Assembly (NCBI GenBank): GCA_951394405.1
Contig: OX596335.1
Location: forward strand, 992,001 to 1,056,000
DNA from: Coprinellus micaceus
Taxonomy: Eukaryota > Basidiomycota > Agaricomycetes > Agaricales > Psathyrellaceae
DNA: 64,000 nucleotides
Reading direction: 5' to 3'
The notes below the pieces were generated by a model. The model had not been told where the DNA came from. It was given only the letters and a program-made list of their open reading frames with translations, and ran no database searches. This document shows positions 11,521-22,782 of the stretch, in pieces (position 1 is the stretch's first letter; each line of letters starts with the position of its first letter). The translations under genes were made by a program, and so were the position numbers.

Positions 11521-13736
11521 TCTGGCGTAGTGAGTGGAGTGAGGATATGTGGCGCTCTCTCGGAGGACGACTTTATATGGTGGAATAACGAGCGATGCCA
11601 CAGTGAGTGCGACAAAGGTTTGCGAAGGTTTGTCACACACAAAGGTGGCACTGGAACGTCCCCCGTGAACGTGTAAAACATGTTGATCCCGGTAAGAGGT
11701 AGAGACAAAGATAATATATATATTCCCTCTTTGAGCTCCAGCCTCTGTGGCCGGCTTCGTTTGGTACCGGTATTTGCATAGATCATCTTTAGGAGGAGTA
11801 CAATCTCGATCAAGGCCCAGGGAGATCTGTGGCATTGGGCTTGAGAAGAGGTGATATTTTTCTCAAAAGCCCAAGGTCTTTCACCTGAGTATATCGACAC
11901 GATCGCTATCGCTCACTCTGGTTTAAGTTATGGTCAGTCGCGTTCCCGGCAAGATAGGGGCTCCCATCACTCCCGTTTTGCGATTATCATGTGACCAGGT
12001 TGTTCCCAAGTTGGCAACAGTCGGGACTCGGCGTGGCTCCAGGTGACTCTCGCTTCTTCTCAGCCATGACACCCGAGTTTCTGTGCTGTCGCCACTCACA
12101 CTGCACCGGCAGCATCGTACAAGTTTAGCGAGACAGCCAAAATACCGCCATTCCTTGTCGCCAACGTGCTACATTGCTTTGGTATGTGATACAAACAACT
12201 TTTGATACTCGAAGAGAAACCCGGAGAAGGGGAAGTGTGTGGTACGTGCCGAATATTTAAACCGAAGTCTTTCAACCTTCCTTGACTCTATGATCCGATT
12301 TAGGCCTGGTATTCTTTTCGTCCTATCTCCCTTGCGCAACATGGCTCGCGGTAACTTGGCGTTTCAGCCCCAATATTCTGTCAGTGACAGGGCCCAAATG
12401 ATCTACCTCGCCCTGGACTGGTGGCTGGTTTAAGTCAACCGAACTTTGCGGCTTGTATTTCAGGCCAGACTTTGTGGATAAGGATCCCATAAATCACTCG
12501 GCGTCGTCGTAGGACGGATATCTCCCCGTCTCAGGAAACCGAAACAAGTCGTGTTTGGGGTTTGATCCTTTTATGCAACGGAGCATTGTCGCTTCTTTCT
12601 ACCGTCTTCTGTCCCTATCGCGCCTCTGGCTCTCCCACGACCTTCCCCTCCTCGTCGCTCGCCGTTCTGAATCCATCTTGGCCATCTGCCCCCACGCCCC
12701 GCTCGTCTCCTTAACCTCTCCAGCATTCCCTCTCTCTCATCCTCCTTGCGATGTTCAGTGTCTTTGTCATATCAGAATTCATCCTTCCCGTTATGCTCTA
12801 CCCCGTCCTGGGCGTTAGCCAGATGGTTGGTCCGGAGAAATAGTACGTGGTGAGGTTCAGTCTGTATATGTGAACAGTCGATGAGAAGAAACGGTGCCGA
12901 TATATACCTTCTCGCTTCCTACCAGTTGCAGCAGCTCTTCTTCGCTCTTTCGCCTTTCTTCCGAGTCTTCAGGTTTAGTCGCTCCCCTTTGCGAAGGGTC
13001 TCCCAATATCCTCCACGTCGGCAGTAAGCGCCCATCGCTCAAAGGATTCAGGGGTTTCTTGGATCTCCTTCGAACCATAATACGTCCGGCTGCGCGGGAA
13101 GGGAGCAGGCGAAGTTATGCATACATGTATGCCTTTCCGTCGATAACGAAGGAAGGTAACTATGAAAAGATATACGTTGAGTTGACACTTCGTGCGTGCC
13201 TCCGAGGAATGCGATATCGTCGGGTGAAGCCCATCGGGTGGCTCCCTGCACGTATGCAGAGCGCTATCAGGCAAAGGAACTGGGTTACTCGGGACTGCGT
13301 TGCGTTTCCAATAGAATATTTAACCCTCAGGACAAACCGTCTTTGTCTTCGATACTGGTGGCAAAGCAGTGGGGAAGGTCAAACGAGAACTTCAAGGCGA
13401 GCAAACCACGACATGCCCGCATCGCAAAAATGCATCGAAGGGTTGTACTGACCCCCTCACATGGTCTGTGCGACCTCTGGCCTCTCCACGAGCCTCCCAA
13501 CTCGTAAAGGACGCGTTTGAGGCGACAAAGGGAGGCCAAGTCCCCGCCGAAACAAGGCCGAATAGGGGCTCGGATCGCTCAAATGGGGGTACACGTGATC
13601 ACTAATGGCGCTCGCGAGGATGTGCAGGCCAGAGTTCAACGCTTCTAACCACATCCCCCACCTTCGTCATCCAAATCTACCTTTCCATCCTCGCATAGAA
13701 ATTTTTGACCCTCCCAGCGAGTAGGAATCACCCTCA
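11521..13736. other. Gene-poor stretch with no confident gene
   Basis: About 2.2 kb with only short frames. Two weak candidates exist. On the plus strand a 30-codon hydrophobic frame begins MFSVFVISEFILPVML near 12750. On the minus strand 13078-12857 encodes a basic 73-residue frame, MVRRRSKKPLNPLSDGRLL, containing EDSEERRKSEEELLQL. The minus frame could be the first exon of a small gene, because GTATAT and ACAG splice signals follow at about 12905 and 12862. Neither matches a family I know. Confidence 0.35.
12857..13078 (-). CDS. Possible small basic protein or first exon (hypothetical)
   Basis: The minus-strand ATG at 13078 opens 73 codons: a basic start (MVRRRSKKPLNPLSDGRLLP) then an acidic helix-like stretch (KPEDSEERRKSEEELLQLV). 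The composition looks more protein-like than the surrounding frames. A plausible donor (GTATAT) after SEK and an acceptor (ACAG) just downstream could splice it to a second exon below 12862, in which case the printed end is wrong. I recognise no family and see no support beyond composition. Confidence 0.25.
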   Translation of the reverse strand: MVRRRSKKPLNPLSDGRLLPTWRILGDPSQRGATKPEDSEERRKSEEELLQLVGSEKVYIGTVSSHRLFTYTD

Positions 13737-14768
13737 ATGGTGAGTGTAGGGAACCCTACTTTCTGCAAAGTTTGTGAGGATGAGCTCATTGTTAACGTTC
13801 GCGTAGGCCGAATCCATGGAAGTCGACATGGCGGTTGTCCAGGACGACCCCCAGCTTCAGCTACAAGACAACGATGCTGCACAGGAGAACCCCCAGGATC
13901 TCCTCAGCCCACTCCCCACACCTGGTAAGCATGCGTTATCTTGCAAGCAAGCGCCAGCCGAGCGTGGAGTGGTTTATGGTCTGACTCGCGGCGTCGCAGT
14001 GGCAGCACCCTCGAATCGTGACTTCCGCGACATCCAAGTGAAGGTGCACATCCGGCGGCCGGAGAAGGATTCGTGGATGTATCTGGGCAGAGGGGTTGCG
14101 ACGCAGGAGGTCCAAGGGCATTCGTCTCGAGTCGGTGAGTGTCAAGTTCGCCACCACACACACAATCGCCATGCCGCTGCTTGATGCTCGCGCTGCGTAT
14201 TTGTCATATCTTTAGTACTCAACATGCGTCTAGTGGTGCGGTCGCAGACGTCGGGGAAAGTGATTGCAGAATTCGACGAGGTGCGTTGCCTCTTGTTGTG
14301 CTGGCTGATCCCTTGTCTAACTTTGCCACTTCTTCCGCAGGCCTCAGATCTTCAGGCTGAGAAGCGAGGCAATTTCGTTGTGATTGGGCTAGTTGACGGC
14401 CCTCGCGTTGTATCCTGGTCGCTCAACGTACGTCTCCAGTGCCCTCGGTGTTAATTCCCGTTTGAGCTGAGGCGCTGGTATTCTGGCAGGCATTGAACAA
14501 CTCGGAAACTCTCCGTTTGTTGGCTTGCATCGAGCTGGCATGTTACAGATGCAAGCAGGCTGTGGTTGACCCTCGGTCGCACGTCAAGACTCGGCGAAGG
14601 ATAGAACGGGTAATCAAGGACGACAGGCGGAGGAGGCACCGACGTCGTAAAGATCAAGAGGCCATGATAGACGCCTTCGCCAAACAATCGCTGGCCAGTG
14701 ACCTCCCTCAAGGCACACCAAATCGCGCGAGCGCGACGCCGTTACCGGGCCAAGGTCAAACGGTATGA
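13737..14768 (+). CDS. Conserved-looking hypothetical protein with PH-like beta-rich core and basic C-terminus
   Basis: Six predicted exons. The best start is ATG at 13737-13739, followed at once by GTGAGT; the intron 13740-13806 joins the ATG to GCCGAATCCATG, giving MAESMEVDMAVVQ. The simpler alternative is the internal ATG at 13816. Later introns begin at 13925, about 14134, 14281 and 14428. The product (about 220 residues) has an acidic Gln/Asp N-terminus and a beta-rich middle (RDIQVKVHIRRPEKDSWMY, RLVVRSQTSGKVIAEFDE, GNFVVIGLVDGPRVVSWSL) that resembles PH/EVH1-like folds. A helical part with LACIELACYRCKQ and the very basic KDDRRRRHRRRKDQE follow. The order of conserved introns argues for a real gene. 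The function is unknown; the basic tail suggests nuclear location or nucleic-acid binding. Confidence 0.75.
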
Positions 14769-15321
14769 CAGTAATATGATAACCGCTCACCATCTTTCCC
14801 TATCCCTCGCGCTGCTCGTCCCTAATTGTTTTCCATTTTGCTGTTCCTTGTCCTACCGCTCTGTATCTTACCATATATCGTCGGCATTCAATAGTTCTGA
14901 CGGACACAATGTACCTCGTATATATCAACCATGCTCCCCTTCAGATAACGTTGTCCATGCGAGTGAGCATTGCGTGGCTATCTGAGAATTCCAAGGCACG
15001 CCCTGGTCTGGGGGCCATCGCGATGCCGTACGTGGAAGTGCGATCCATCTGGGTGTCAAAATTCTAGCGTCTTTTGGTTAACAACATGGTGAATCAATGG
15101 TATCAAGCCTGCTAGCGTAGAGGCGGCAAGGAGTGTAACTACATTGAGCGTTAAAAGAGCGTTTACAAACAGTTTACAAGCACAATCTGGGTTGGCAGAA
15201 AGAAGAACCAAACAATCGTCCCAGACACCCAAATGAAATAAATAGTGATAGTCTCGAGCGGATCTGGTCCGTCCCAACCAAAAAGAAGGTAGAAATAAAT
15301 GATCAAGAAGAGAAGCCCAGC
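14769..15321. other. Convergent intergenic region
   Basis: About 550 bp between the stops of the hypothetical gene ending at 14768 and the membrane-protein gene ending at 15322. It must hold both 3' ends. It is moderately AT-richer than the flanking genes, and I see no gene or repeat. Confidence 0.5.
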
Positions 15322-17513
15322 TCAGCCCTTGCGGTCGCCGCGTAGTGGGCCTTGAGCGTTATTGGGCAACCCGGGTATTGGTGCACGACTCTCGGAATAC
15401 TGGGGAGGTAGCTCCTCAGGAAGCTCGTCCATCGCTTCTTCGATATCCTGGTGAACGACGACTGGTCGCGACACCACAGGGGGCGGCGCGCCGCCTTTGC
15501 TCGTGGAACTGCTGGAAGCCGTCGTCTTGTGTCTCGCCGCTCCTGAAGACGATGAGGACTGGGATTGAGGGGGAGGGGGGTACTGCGTCTGGCCTGCATA
15601 TCCACTGTGCGTGTCCGGGTCTGCGTTGGTTGCATAGAAGCCAGAGCTCCCACCCTGACTCCAGGAGGATTGGGATTGCGCGTTAGGAGGATATTGTTGC
15701 TGGTATTGGTTGTATTGTTGGCCGTATTGTTGGGGGTACTGCTGTTGCTGGTATTGCTGCTGGTATTGGGGATACTGCTGCTGACCGTACTGCTGCTGGC
15801 CGTACTGTTGCTGATCGTATTGCTGCTGCTGTCCATATTGCTGTGGCTGGCCGTACTGCTGCTGTGCGTACTGTTGACCGTACTGTTGCTGCTGTTGCTG
15901 ACCCTGCTGCTGCTGGTAATAGCCTTGACCAGCGGCTGCCCCGGCAGCAGCACCAACTCCAGCGGCGCCATAAGCACCGTAGGCACCGTAGTTTCCACCA
16001 GCGGCGGTTGGTCCTCCTTGGTCAGAGTAGCCGCCGTAGGATGATGCCTGTGCAACGGTCGATCCCCCTGGGGTCGTCGGTGGTGGGGAAGCAGTCCCGC
16101 CGCCGTAGGGATTGAAGTCGGTCCCTTCTGCAGGCTGCTTCGAGTTCGAGGGGTTCAAGGGCGCGGTCGAGTTCGTAGAAGGCGTGTAGCCCTGCGACGA
16201 CTTTGTATCCTGCTCATATGGCGCGGCGGTTTGTCCTGGAGCAAGGTTGGCATTAGAGTGAGAGTATGAACTCGGGAGGAGGTAGGTGCTGGGAGGTGCA
16301 GCGTTCGAGTTGACAGTGGGATCGTAGCTCAGATCGAGCTTGGGCTCTGCGCCAGCCGCGACTTGGCCCCGCTTCTTCTTGCGGCAAAACACAATGATGA
16401 AAGCTAGGATGCCAAGAGCGACGAATCCGCCAGCGGCGGCGCCTACGATGATCCCAATTTTCGAGCCGCTCGTCTTCTCCCCTTGATCTCCATCCTTTGA
16501 GCCATCCGTTGAGCCGCCTGTAGAGGTCGCCGAGCCGGTTCTCGATGTCGACGTCCCCGTCCTGGATGTCGCCGTACCCGAGGTGGTAGTACTGGTGGTT
16601 AAGCAGGTCGTGTCGCTTGAGGCGCCGACCGGCGTGACCGAAGAAACACCGCCATTCTTGCCTGCCGCATCCGTTACGTAGAAAAGCAGCTGTGTGCCAG
16701 TTGGGCGGTTGGCTTTCCAGGAGAACTGGTCTGCGTTTGCCGGTGCTTGCGCGGAGAACGACGTTCCTCTTGGTTCAAAGCCCTAAAATATCAACAGTTG
16801 GCGCCTGACAAGGTACATCAGAGGAGGGTACCCACATATACAGTAATGGGCTTGGCCGCTCGGTCGTAGCCGGTAAATGGGTAGTCACTGGAGACGAGGT
16901 GCCGTTCAGATGTATGAAAGGCGCTGGTATCTGAGCAACACTTACGCGCATTGTTGGAGGGGACTATCCAAGTTGTAGAAGAAATCTGCGCCTGAAAAAG
17001 GTGTAAGGAATTCCAACCCTTTGAATGGGAAGATGCGGTGCCCACTTTGAACTGTTGTATCGCAGGAAGCACCTGCAGCTCGTGCCCCCACAGAAGTTAC
17101 GGCCGATATCCCCCCAGCGGTCTCCCCCGTCGCGTCCCCCATCGCAAACACGACCTGTCGTCCAGCTTGAATGTTGAGGGTGGTGGAGAAGGTTCCAGAT
17201 GCCGTGGTTGGGATACTGATGTTCTGTAACCTGAGGCCGGGCTAGCACCGTTGGAATTTTAGTAATGAGGTCCGCCTGTGCTCGACGATGGGCTCACTGG
17301 GATGAGAAGAAGGTGGAATGGGGCCGTCCCACCTAGAGAACGGGCAGATTGTCAAAGCTGTAAAAATGATAGAAAATGATAACATCTACCTGACCAAGTG
17401 ACGGTCAACTGGCCACATTCTGTTGGGGTATTCACGTTGAAGTCGAACCCATGTACCCCAGCAACGGCAGCCCCCAGAATCACGGATGCGAGGAAGGACA
17501 GGCGGGAGGACAT
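15322..17513 (-). CDS. Single-pass cell-surface protein with Gln/Tyr-rich cytoplasmic tail and PPxY motif (paralogue A)
   Basis: The start at 17513 gives a signal peptide (MSSRLSFLASVILGAAVAG) and then FDFNVNTPTECGQLTVTWSG. Short exons build two beta-rich ectodomain units (GTAPFHLLLIP, NIQAGRQVVFAMGDATG, LDSPLQQCADYPFTGYD, LLFYVTDAAGKNGG). A Ser/Thr/Gly stalk follows, then one membrane helix (IGIIVGAAAGGFVALGILAF) and the stop-transfer CRKKKRGQ. The cytoplasmic tail of about 350 residues includes a Q/Y-rich run near 15690-15925 built on QQYGQQ-type units. It ends with EELPPQYSESRAP, which holds a PPxY motif able to bind WW domains. Its neighbour at 17789-19576 has the same plan, so the two are a tandem duplication. 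The function is unknown; a wall-sensing or adhesion role is inference only. Confidence 0.85.
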
Positions 17514-17788
17514 CTTGCCAGGAAATATTAGCAGAACATAAGATGGGGGAGAGAATGGGAAAAAGTGTGGGTGCAGAGGCAGCCGCTGGCGCTGTTGCTG
17601 GTAACGTCGATGCCTACCGGCGCGTGACTGATCCCAGGGCAGGACGACGCTGTCCAGCCTGACGTCGCAACCGATCAATCACCGCCTTATGCCTTCGGGC
17701 CTCACACCTTTGGATTTGCAAGTAGAGTCGTGTAGATGCCTAACACGACGAGGATAAAATAGTACAGTACATAAGAGCATCTATAGGT

Positions 17789-19576
17789 CTAGGAAAATGG
17801 CGAAACGTTTGAATTCGAAGGATTGGACGGAGGAGGAGGAGGGCTGGGGTATGCTGGATCAGGGTGCAATACTGAATCTCCACTCGGGCGAGAGGGATTC
17901 ATGACGCTGAGCTTCCTCTTTGGACCAGCGCGACGTTCGGCGTACTGTGGTGGTAGCTCTACTACGCCGTCCTCGTTTGGAGGAGGGATTTCGTCTTCCG
18001 CATCGGTGTGGACGATAAAGCGCGATGGTGTGTATGAAGTGGCTCCTGCCATTGCGGCCTTGCGTTGCGTGCTCGAGGTCTCCTGAGATCCTACAGTGCG
18101 TCCCGTTTCAGATTCGGGTGGAGAGGAAATAGGCACTGCAATTGCTCCAGGCAATGCAGGATTAAATGGATCTTGTGACGCGATGGGCGGGAGAGAGAGG
18201 GAAGGGGGGTAGTATGATCCTCTTGCAGGCGGTGCTTGGAAAGGATCCGAAGATTGTTGAAGGGCGAACTGGCTTTGCGCGCCTGCTGGCGTGAAGTCGT
18301 TCATTGGTGTCCCCGTGCCGTCGGCAAAAGGATTGTCGAGAGCAGTGTTACTGTTCGCTGTATAGGGATAGTACTGAGGCACGCCTGTAGGTGGTGATCC
18401 ATAGGGGTTGCTGGGGGGTGGACCTCCAAAGAAGGTCCCATCGGATGGCATTCGTCGAGACTTGCGGAAGTCCGACTTTGCCTCCTTTCGTTGGTTAGCC
18501 TTTTTCTGCATGTTCTTCAGGAAGAAGAGTCCCAGTGTGACAATGACGGCCAAAAACAACAGGGATCCTATCACAGTCCCAGCAATGGCACTGATTGGTA
18601 CGCCGCCGCTCTTCGTTGTCGAAGCAGCAGGTGCAGTTTCGTCCGTACTGGAGGAGGTGGAGGTTTTCGATGGGTCTGACGTAGATGTAGCTGTCGTCGG
18701 TTTGGCGGTCGAGGATGGGGATTGGTTGTTCAAACATGAGGAGGCGTCACTGGCACCCACAGTTAGCAAGTCCGACGCGCCCCCTGCACCTCCCCGCCCG
18801 TCGGTCATCATAAATATCATGGAAGTCCCGGCGGCGACGTTGGCGGTCCAGCTATATGACGACCCTGCACCGGGGCGAACAACTTGAGCTGTCCCACCGG
18901 GAACCACCATCTACAGGGATGGATTCAGCAATCGGAGGGTATGCAAAGGGGTTCGCCGTACCAAGATAGTAACTGGTTGTGCCGCCGATTGGTATCCAGT
19001 GAAAGTGAACGCCCTGCATTGTTGCAAGGCAGAGTTCAATTGGAACGGAAATGCGATGGCTGCAACGGGATGTATCAGCTTTCGTTCGTTTTCACCGCAC
19101 AGAGACATACCTGGATCTGCTGTATCACACGAACTTCCGGCAGAAGCACCGACCAACATGACTTCTGTTACTCCCCCAGTTGCGAAGCCAGTCGAATCTG
19201 ACATTGTGAGGACGAATCTTCTGTCCTTTGCCAGTTGCAGCTTCGTTGTATAGGATCCCTTCCCTCCGGAAAATGCAGAATCAGGTATGGTGACATTGCG
19301 TTGCACTCCAAAGACCTGGTATTCATTAGCTACCGAAGAAGCCCGCTTTGTCGTGGTACATACAGGTATGATTAGGAGGGAGAAAGGGCCAGTACCACCT
19401 ACGTTGAAATATGAGTTTACCCTTTCAAAGAGACCGAACCCTCGCAATCAATACATACCCAGCCATTCTACGGTCAGATCATCGCACTCCGTCGGTGTTG
19501 AGGCCGTGAAAGAGAAGGAAACGACGGAGGAGATGAGGAGGGAGAGAAAGGAAAGGAGGTAGAAAGGAGCGACCAT
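17789..19576 (-). CDS. Single-pass cell-surface protein with PPxY tail (paralogue B)
   Basis: Start at 19576 with signal peptide MVAPFYLLSFLSLLISSVVS; stop at 17789. The ectodomain repeats the plan of paralogue A: SFTASTPTECDDLTVEWLG, GTGPFSLLIIP, NSALQQCRAFTFTGYQSAA and SMIFMMTDGRGGAGG. Then come a Ser/Thr stalk, one membrane segment (AIAGTVIGSLLFLAVIVTLG) and a basic stop-transfer (KKANQRKEAKSDFRKSRR). The tail of about 230 residues is rich in Pro, Ser and Asn. It lacks the Q/Y repeats but keeps the conserved end VVELPPQYAERRAG with PPxY. The two genes are 275 bp apart and head the same way. Conservation of the ectodomain and the PPxY, but not the middle of the tail, shows which parts are constrained. 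Confidence 0.85.
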
Positions 19577-20937
19577 GGCAAGAGAAGGAAAAGAGTGACG
19601 GGGAGCAACCAGGCGGTGCGGGAGCGAACAAGTGCCTTCACCTCAACGCGACTGGCGCTGAATTCCGTCCTTGGATTATGTAATGCCGCCACCTTTCTCC
19701 ATATGTTTCCGGTTGCTACCCGCCCATCATGCATCAAACCGCCATCCACAACTTGACAGCATGACGCGGAAGGCAGCGTGGTGAGTTGAGCAGGTCTTGT
19801 GGAAGGTGCACCGCCCAGTCTCAACGATGCACAGCCAGCTGGAACTTGAAAGGTTGACGGACAAGCGTCTAAGTGCACCTCGAGCGACGGGCGCTAAAGG
19901 GGACGATGGGAGAATTGGACTCTATCTTCCATTTCAGCGGTCAGCTCCGAGTCGATCATGGTGAGATGCGGCACTCCCCGCCCCCCTGCCCCGGTGTTCC
20001 CAGTGGATGTCAACGATTTTTCTTTGAGTCAGAACAGAGAGTCGAGGCCCAGGTATTCGTTGACTCGGAGGTTCCATTCAACCTGTAGCACGTTCATTCC
20101 TTAGAAGATGGTGACCTTCAAACCCTCCGTGTCATACCACCCCACTGGGCACCGGCTTGCAGAGACATCTAGAGCCCACAAATCTCCCAGGCGGATGACG
20201 ATAGCGCGCAAACGGCCCAGCTCCTACTCTCGGATACCTGTTCTCCATTTAAGGCATTCAACCTACTCTTCTGGGCTACGACGGCGGCCTGGACCAGAAG
20301 CCCATCGGCTTAGCTCAGTGCCATTAGCGCCGGAGAGCAGAAGCCTATCCCAACGATTGTGTCTCAGAAGGCCCAAGCGCAACAGGTCTTTCAGTGCTAC
20401 TCCAACGAGGATCAGAGGCACGACGCAAGGTCGGCCGGAAGGTCCAGCCCCAAGCAGTGGGACGGATACCATCCATAGACAGGTATTTTTAACGGTGCTG
20501 ATCCTGGTGCAGAAGATCGTCAGACCGTTAATCGAGGAGGTAGGTGTAATACGAGAACGCACCTGTACAACAAATTGAGTGGGGTGAACCGCAGAGCTGG
20601 CGTAGGCCTCCCCTTCCCCTATACTTAGGGGACTGCCTCGGCATTCGGTCGTGTGCGAGTTGGAGTTGGCAATTCGGTTCCATGAGTTGGACATTAGTTT
20701 GCGCAAAGCAACAAAGGCATTGCAAGCGGAGGGGACGATGCCGACGACCGGTTTGCAAAGCCCTGCTCGGTGCTGGCGTGTCGAAGAACGTGTTCGGGAG
20801 TGGCGAGGCAAAGGAACTTCAAGCTTGAATTGTGTCCAAGAAACGGTGAATAGATTGAGCAGAGAGTCCAAACGTTAAACTACAATCAGAAATGAACGAT
20901 ACATTAGCGTCCGCATGAGTTGTCAAAACCGGGGTAT
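19577..20937. other. Intergenic region without a confident gene
   Basis: About 1.4 kb. The part next to 19576 would be the promoter of membrane paralogue B. Frames up to about 200 codons occur on the minus strand around 20263-20871, but they have no domain, signal peptide or family resemblance and overlap equally open frames on the other strand. No RNA gene was recognised. Confidence 0.45.
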
Positions 20938-22782
20938 TCAATCCATCCATATTTCCTTCGAGACGTTGACAAGGAGCTCCAGCTTCTTCTTCTCATCCTA
21001 ATTTCGCGGCAGGTTAAGACCCGGTCAGCCATCCACCGACTAGAGCCAAAGTGGCACAACGTACCTCTTCCGTCAACGGGTTACCTTGCCATACAGAAGC
21101 AAAGCCGCACTGCGTGCTAATACACAACCTGCGATAACGTATATGAGCTTCTACCGGTCAAACCGTGGAATCGACGCAAGAAGTCGTACTGGTTTAGAGC
21201 ATCCTGCTTGGAGCGGTTAGGGTTATCCTTCGACATGACCTCTGCGGCCTCGTTGACGCGGGCTTTGATATCTTCAGCCGACTCGAGCTTGGGGCTCTTC
21301 GTAGTGACCAGCCCAAGAACGGCAACTTTCCCAGCGGGGAAGTACTTCAACGGGTCGAAGTCGCCTGAGCGGTCGGTGTCGTACTCGAGCTACGATAGAT
21401 AGGTGGCGAGTCAATATCGGCACCGGCACAAAATGGCATTGGAGCTCACATAGAACGTGTCCACGTCGAGCGTGTTGAACACCTTGACAGCGATGGGCGC
21501 ATAACCGCCCTCAGAGAAATGCACGCCACCCTATTATGGGTCCATGTTAGCAGTTGGTCGGTCAACGAGATTGAATGCAAAGAGACAGTCGATGAACCGA
21601 CCTTGAAGTTCCCGCGACACATATGAACAGAGACGTTCAAGTCATCTGGTCGACCCTGGGTGCAGACGTTGATAGCACGGATGTATGTGTCCAGAAGGGC
21701 TTCATGATCTACTCCAGCTTGCTCCATTCCGGAAATCATTGATTCGTTGCAGAAATAGCAGAATGTGGGATCGTCAATTTGAATGTTTCCTAATGGATAA
21801 ATTAGAGGGCACTCTCCACTTGATTGCGCTTCGACTTACGACAACCGAGGTCGTAAAGTTCTTTGATTTCAGCGCGATAGGCGACGCCCAGGTCGTCAAA
21901 GTACTCGTCTGGAAGGGAGTTAGCGACCGGTGGTCGAACGGGAAGACGAGATCTGCTGACCATCGTTGTCGTAGACGGACAAGTCGTAGGTCAGGTCCGA
22001 GCCGTGCCGTTGGTGCATCCAGGACGGGGAGCACATAGTGATTTTGATGTTCTTGACGTCCTGGAGCATGCAAAAAAAGGTTAGATGGGGAACTTTACCC
22101 AGAGTACCCCAAGGGGGACGCCTCACCTCCGGAGCAACGATGCTCTTGGTATATTTGAATTCATCGATGTACCAGGGTTTCGTCCGCCTGATCTTGCCCT
22201 AAAATGACGGGGCCCATTAGCGTAAGAACCCCAAAGTAGCGAGTATTCAATGACTTGCAGTGCAATAGAAAGACTCTGATTCCTGCATCCCCATCATGGC
22301 CATGATACCAATATGGGGAATGTATGACTACAAGTGAAGCGAATTAGCTCCAGTGGCGGCGGATGAATGTAACCTGGTTTTGGTACCTTGAACTCAGAGA
22401 TTGGGCCTGAATGTACAGCCCTTCAGCAACCAATTCAATCGTAAAATTGGGGAGGGCAACCTACGGTTGGGGACAAACGTCATGCCCTCGAGGTTGTCAA
22501 AGACATTCTCAAAGAACACTTCCCTGGAATGACATGAGCCCAAACGGTTTCCCGAGGGAACACGAGAGGGTGAACGAACCTTCGCATTTCACCATCGGTG
22601 ATACCCTTAATACCAACCTGCTGCTGGAGAGCCACGACGTGCTTGATAGCCTCGTCTTCCAAGGCCCGGACATCCTCGAGTGTACACTCCCCCTTCTCCA
22701 AAGCTTCGCGCTTTTGAAAGAGGGAAGTCGGGCGGAGGAGTGAGCCAACGTGTTCCGCGCGGAAGGGCGGGATGAGATGCAT
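20938..22782 (-). CDS. MetE-like (cobalamin-independent methionine synthase/UROD superfamily) methyltransferase-like protein
   Basis: TIM-barrel protein of the MetE C-terminal-domain family; shorter than full MetE and typical of the stand-alone fungal type, so the physiological methyl donor and acceptor are uncertain. The first ATG is at 22782 (MHLIPPFRAEHVGSLLRP); the 7 codons upstream lack an ATG. Other exons give EDVRALEDEAIKHVVALQQQ, KITMCSPSWMHQRHGSDLTY, RNIQIDDPTFCYFC and GGVHFSEGGYAPIAVKVFN. Predicted zinc ligands are the His and Cys of VHMCRGNF and the Cys of STQCGFASVWQGNP, matching the H-x-C...C pattern of MetE. The C-terminus is read across two small introns: ..DALNQ, LCISTQCGF.., LTEE, then KKLELLVNVSKEIWMD and TGA at 20938. 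There are about ten exons. Confidence 0.88.

Noticed and set aside
15565..16044. Plus-strand frame encoding long Leu/Val runs that looks like a membrane protein
   Set aside because: It is the antisense of the CAG/CAA repeat of membrane paralogue A; CTG/TTG codons on the opposite strand read as Leu.
20311..20320. TAGCTCAGTG, resembling the D-arm of a tRNA
   Set aside because: No acceptor stem, anticodon arm or TpsiC arm can be built around it.
20263..20871. 202-codon minus-strand frame
   Set aside because: No domain or signal peptide; the opposite strand is equally open over the same region, and composition is not protein-like. Left as unsupported.
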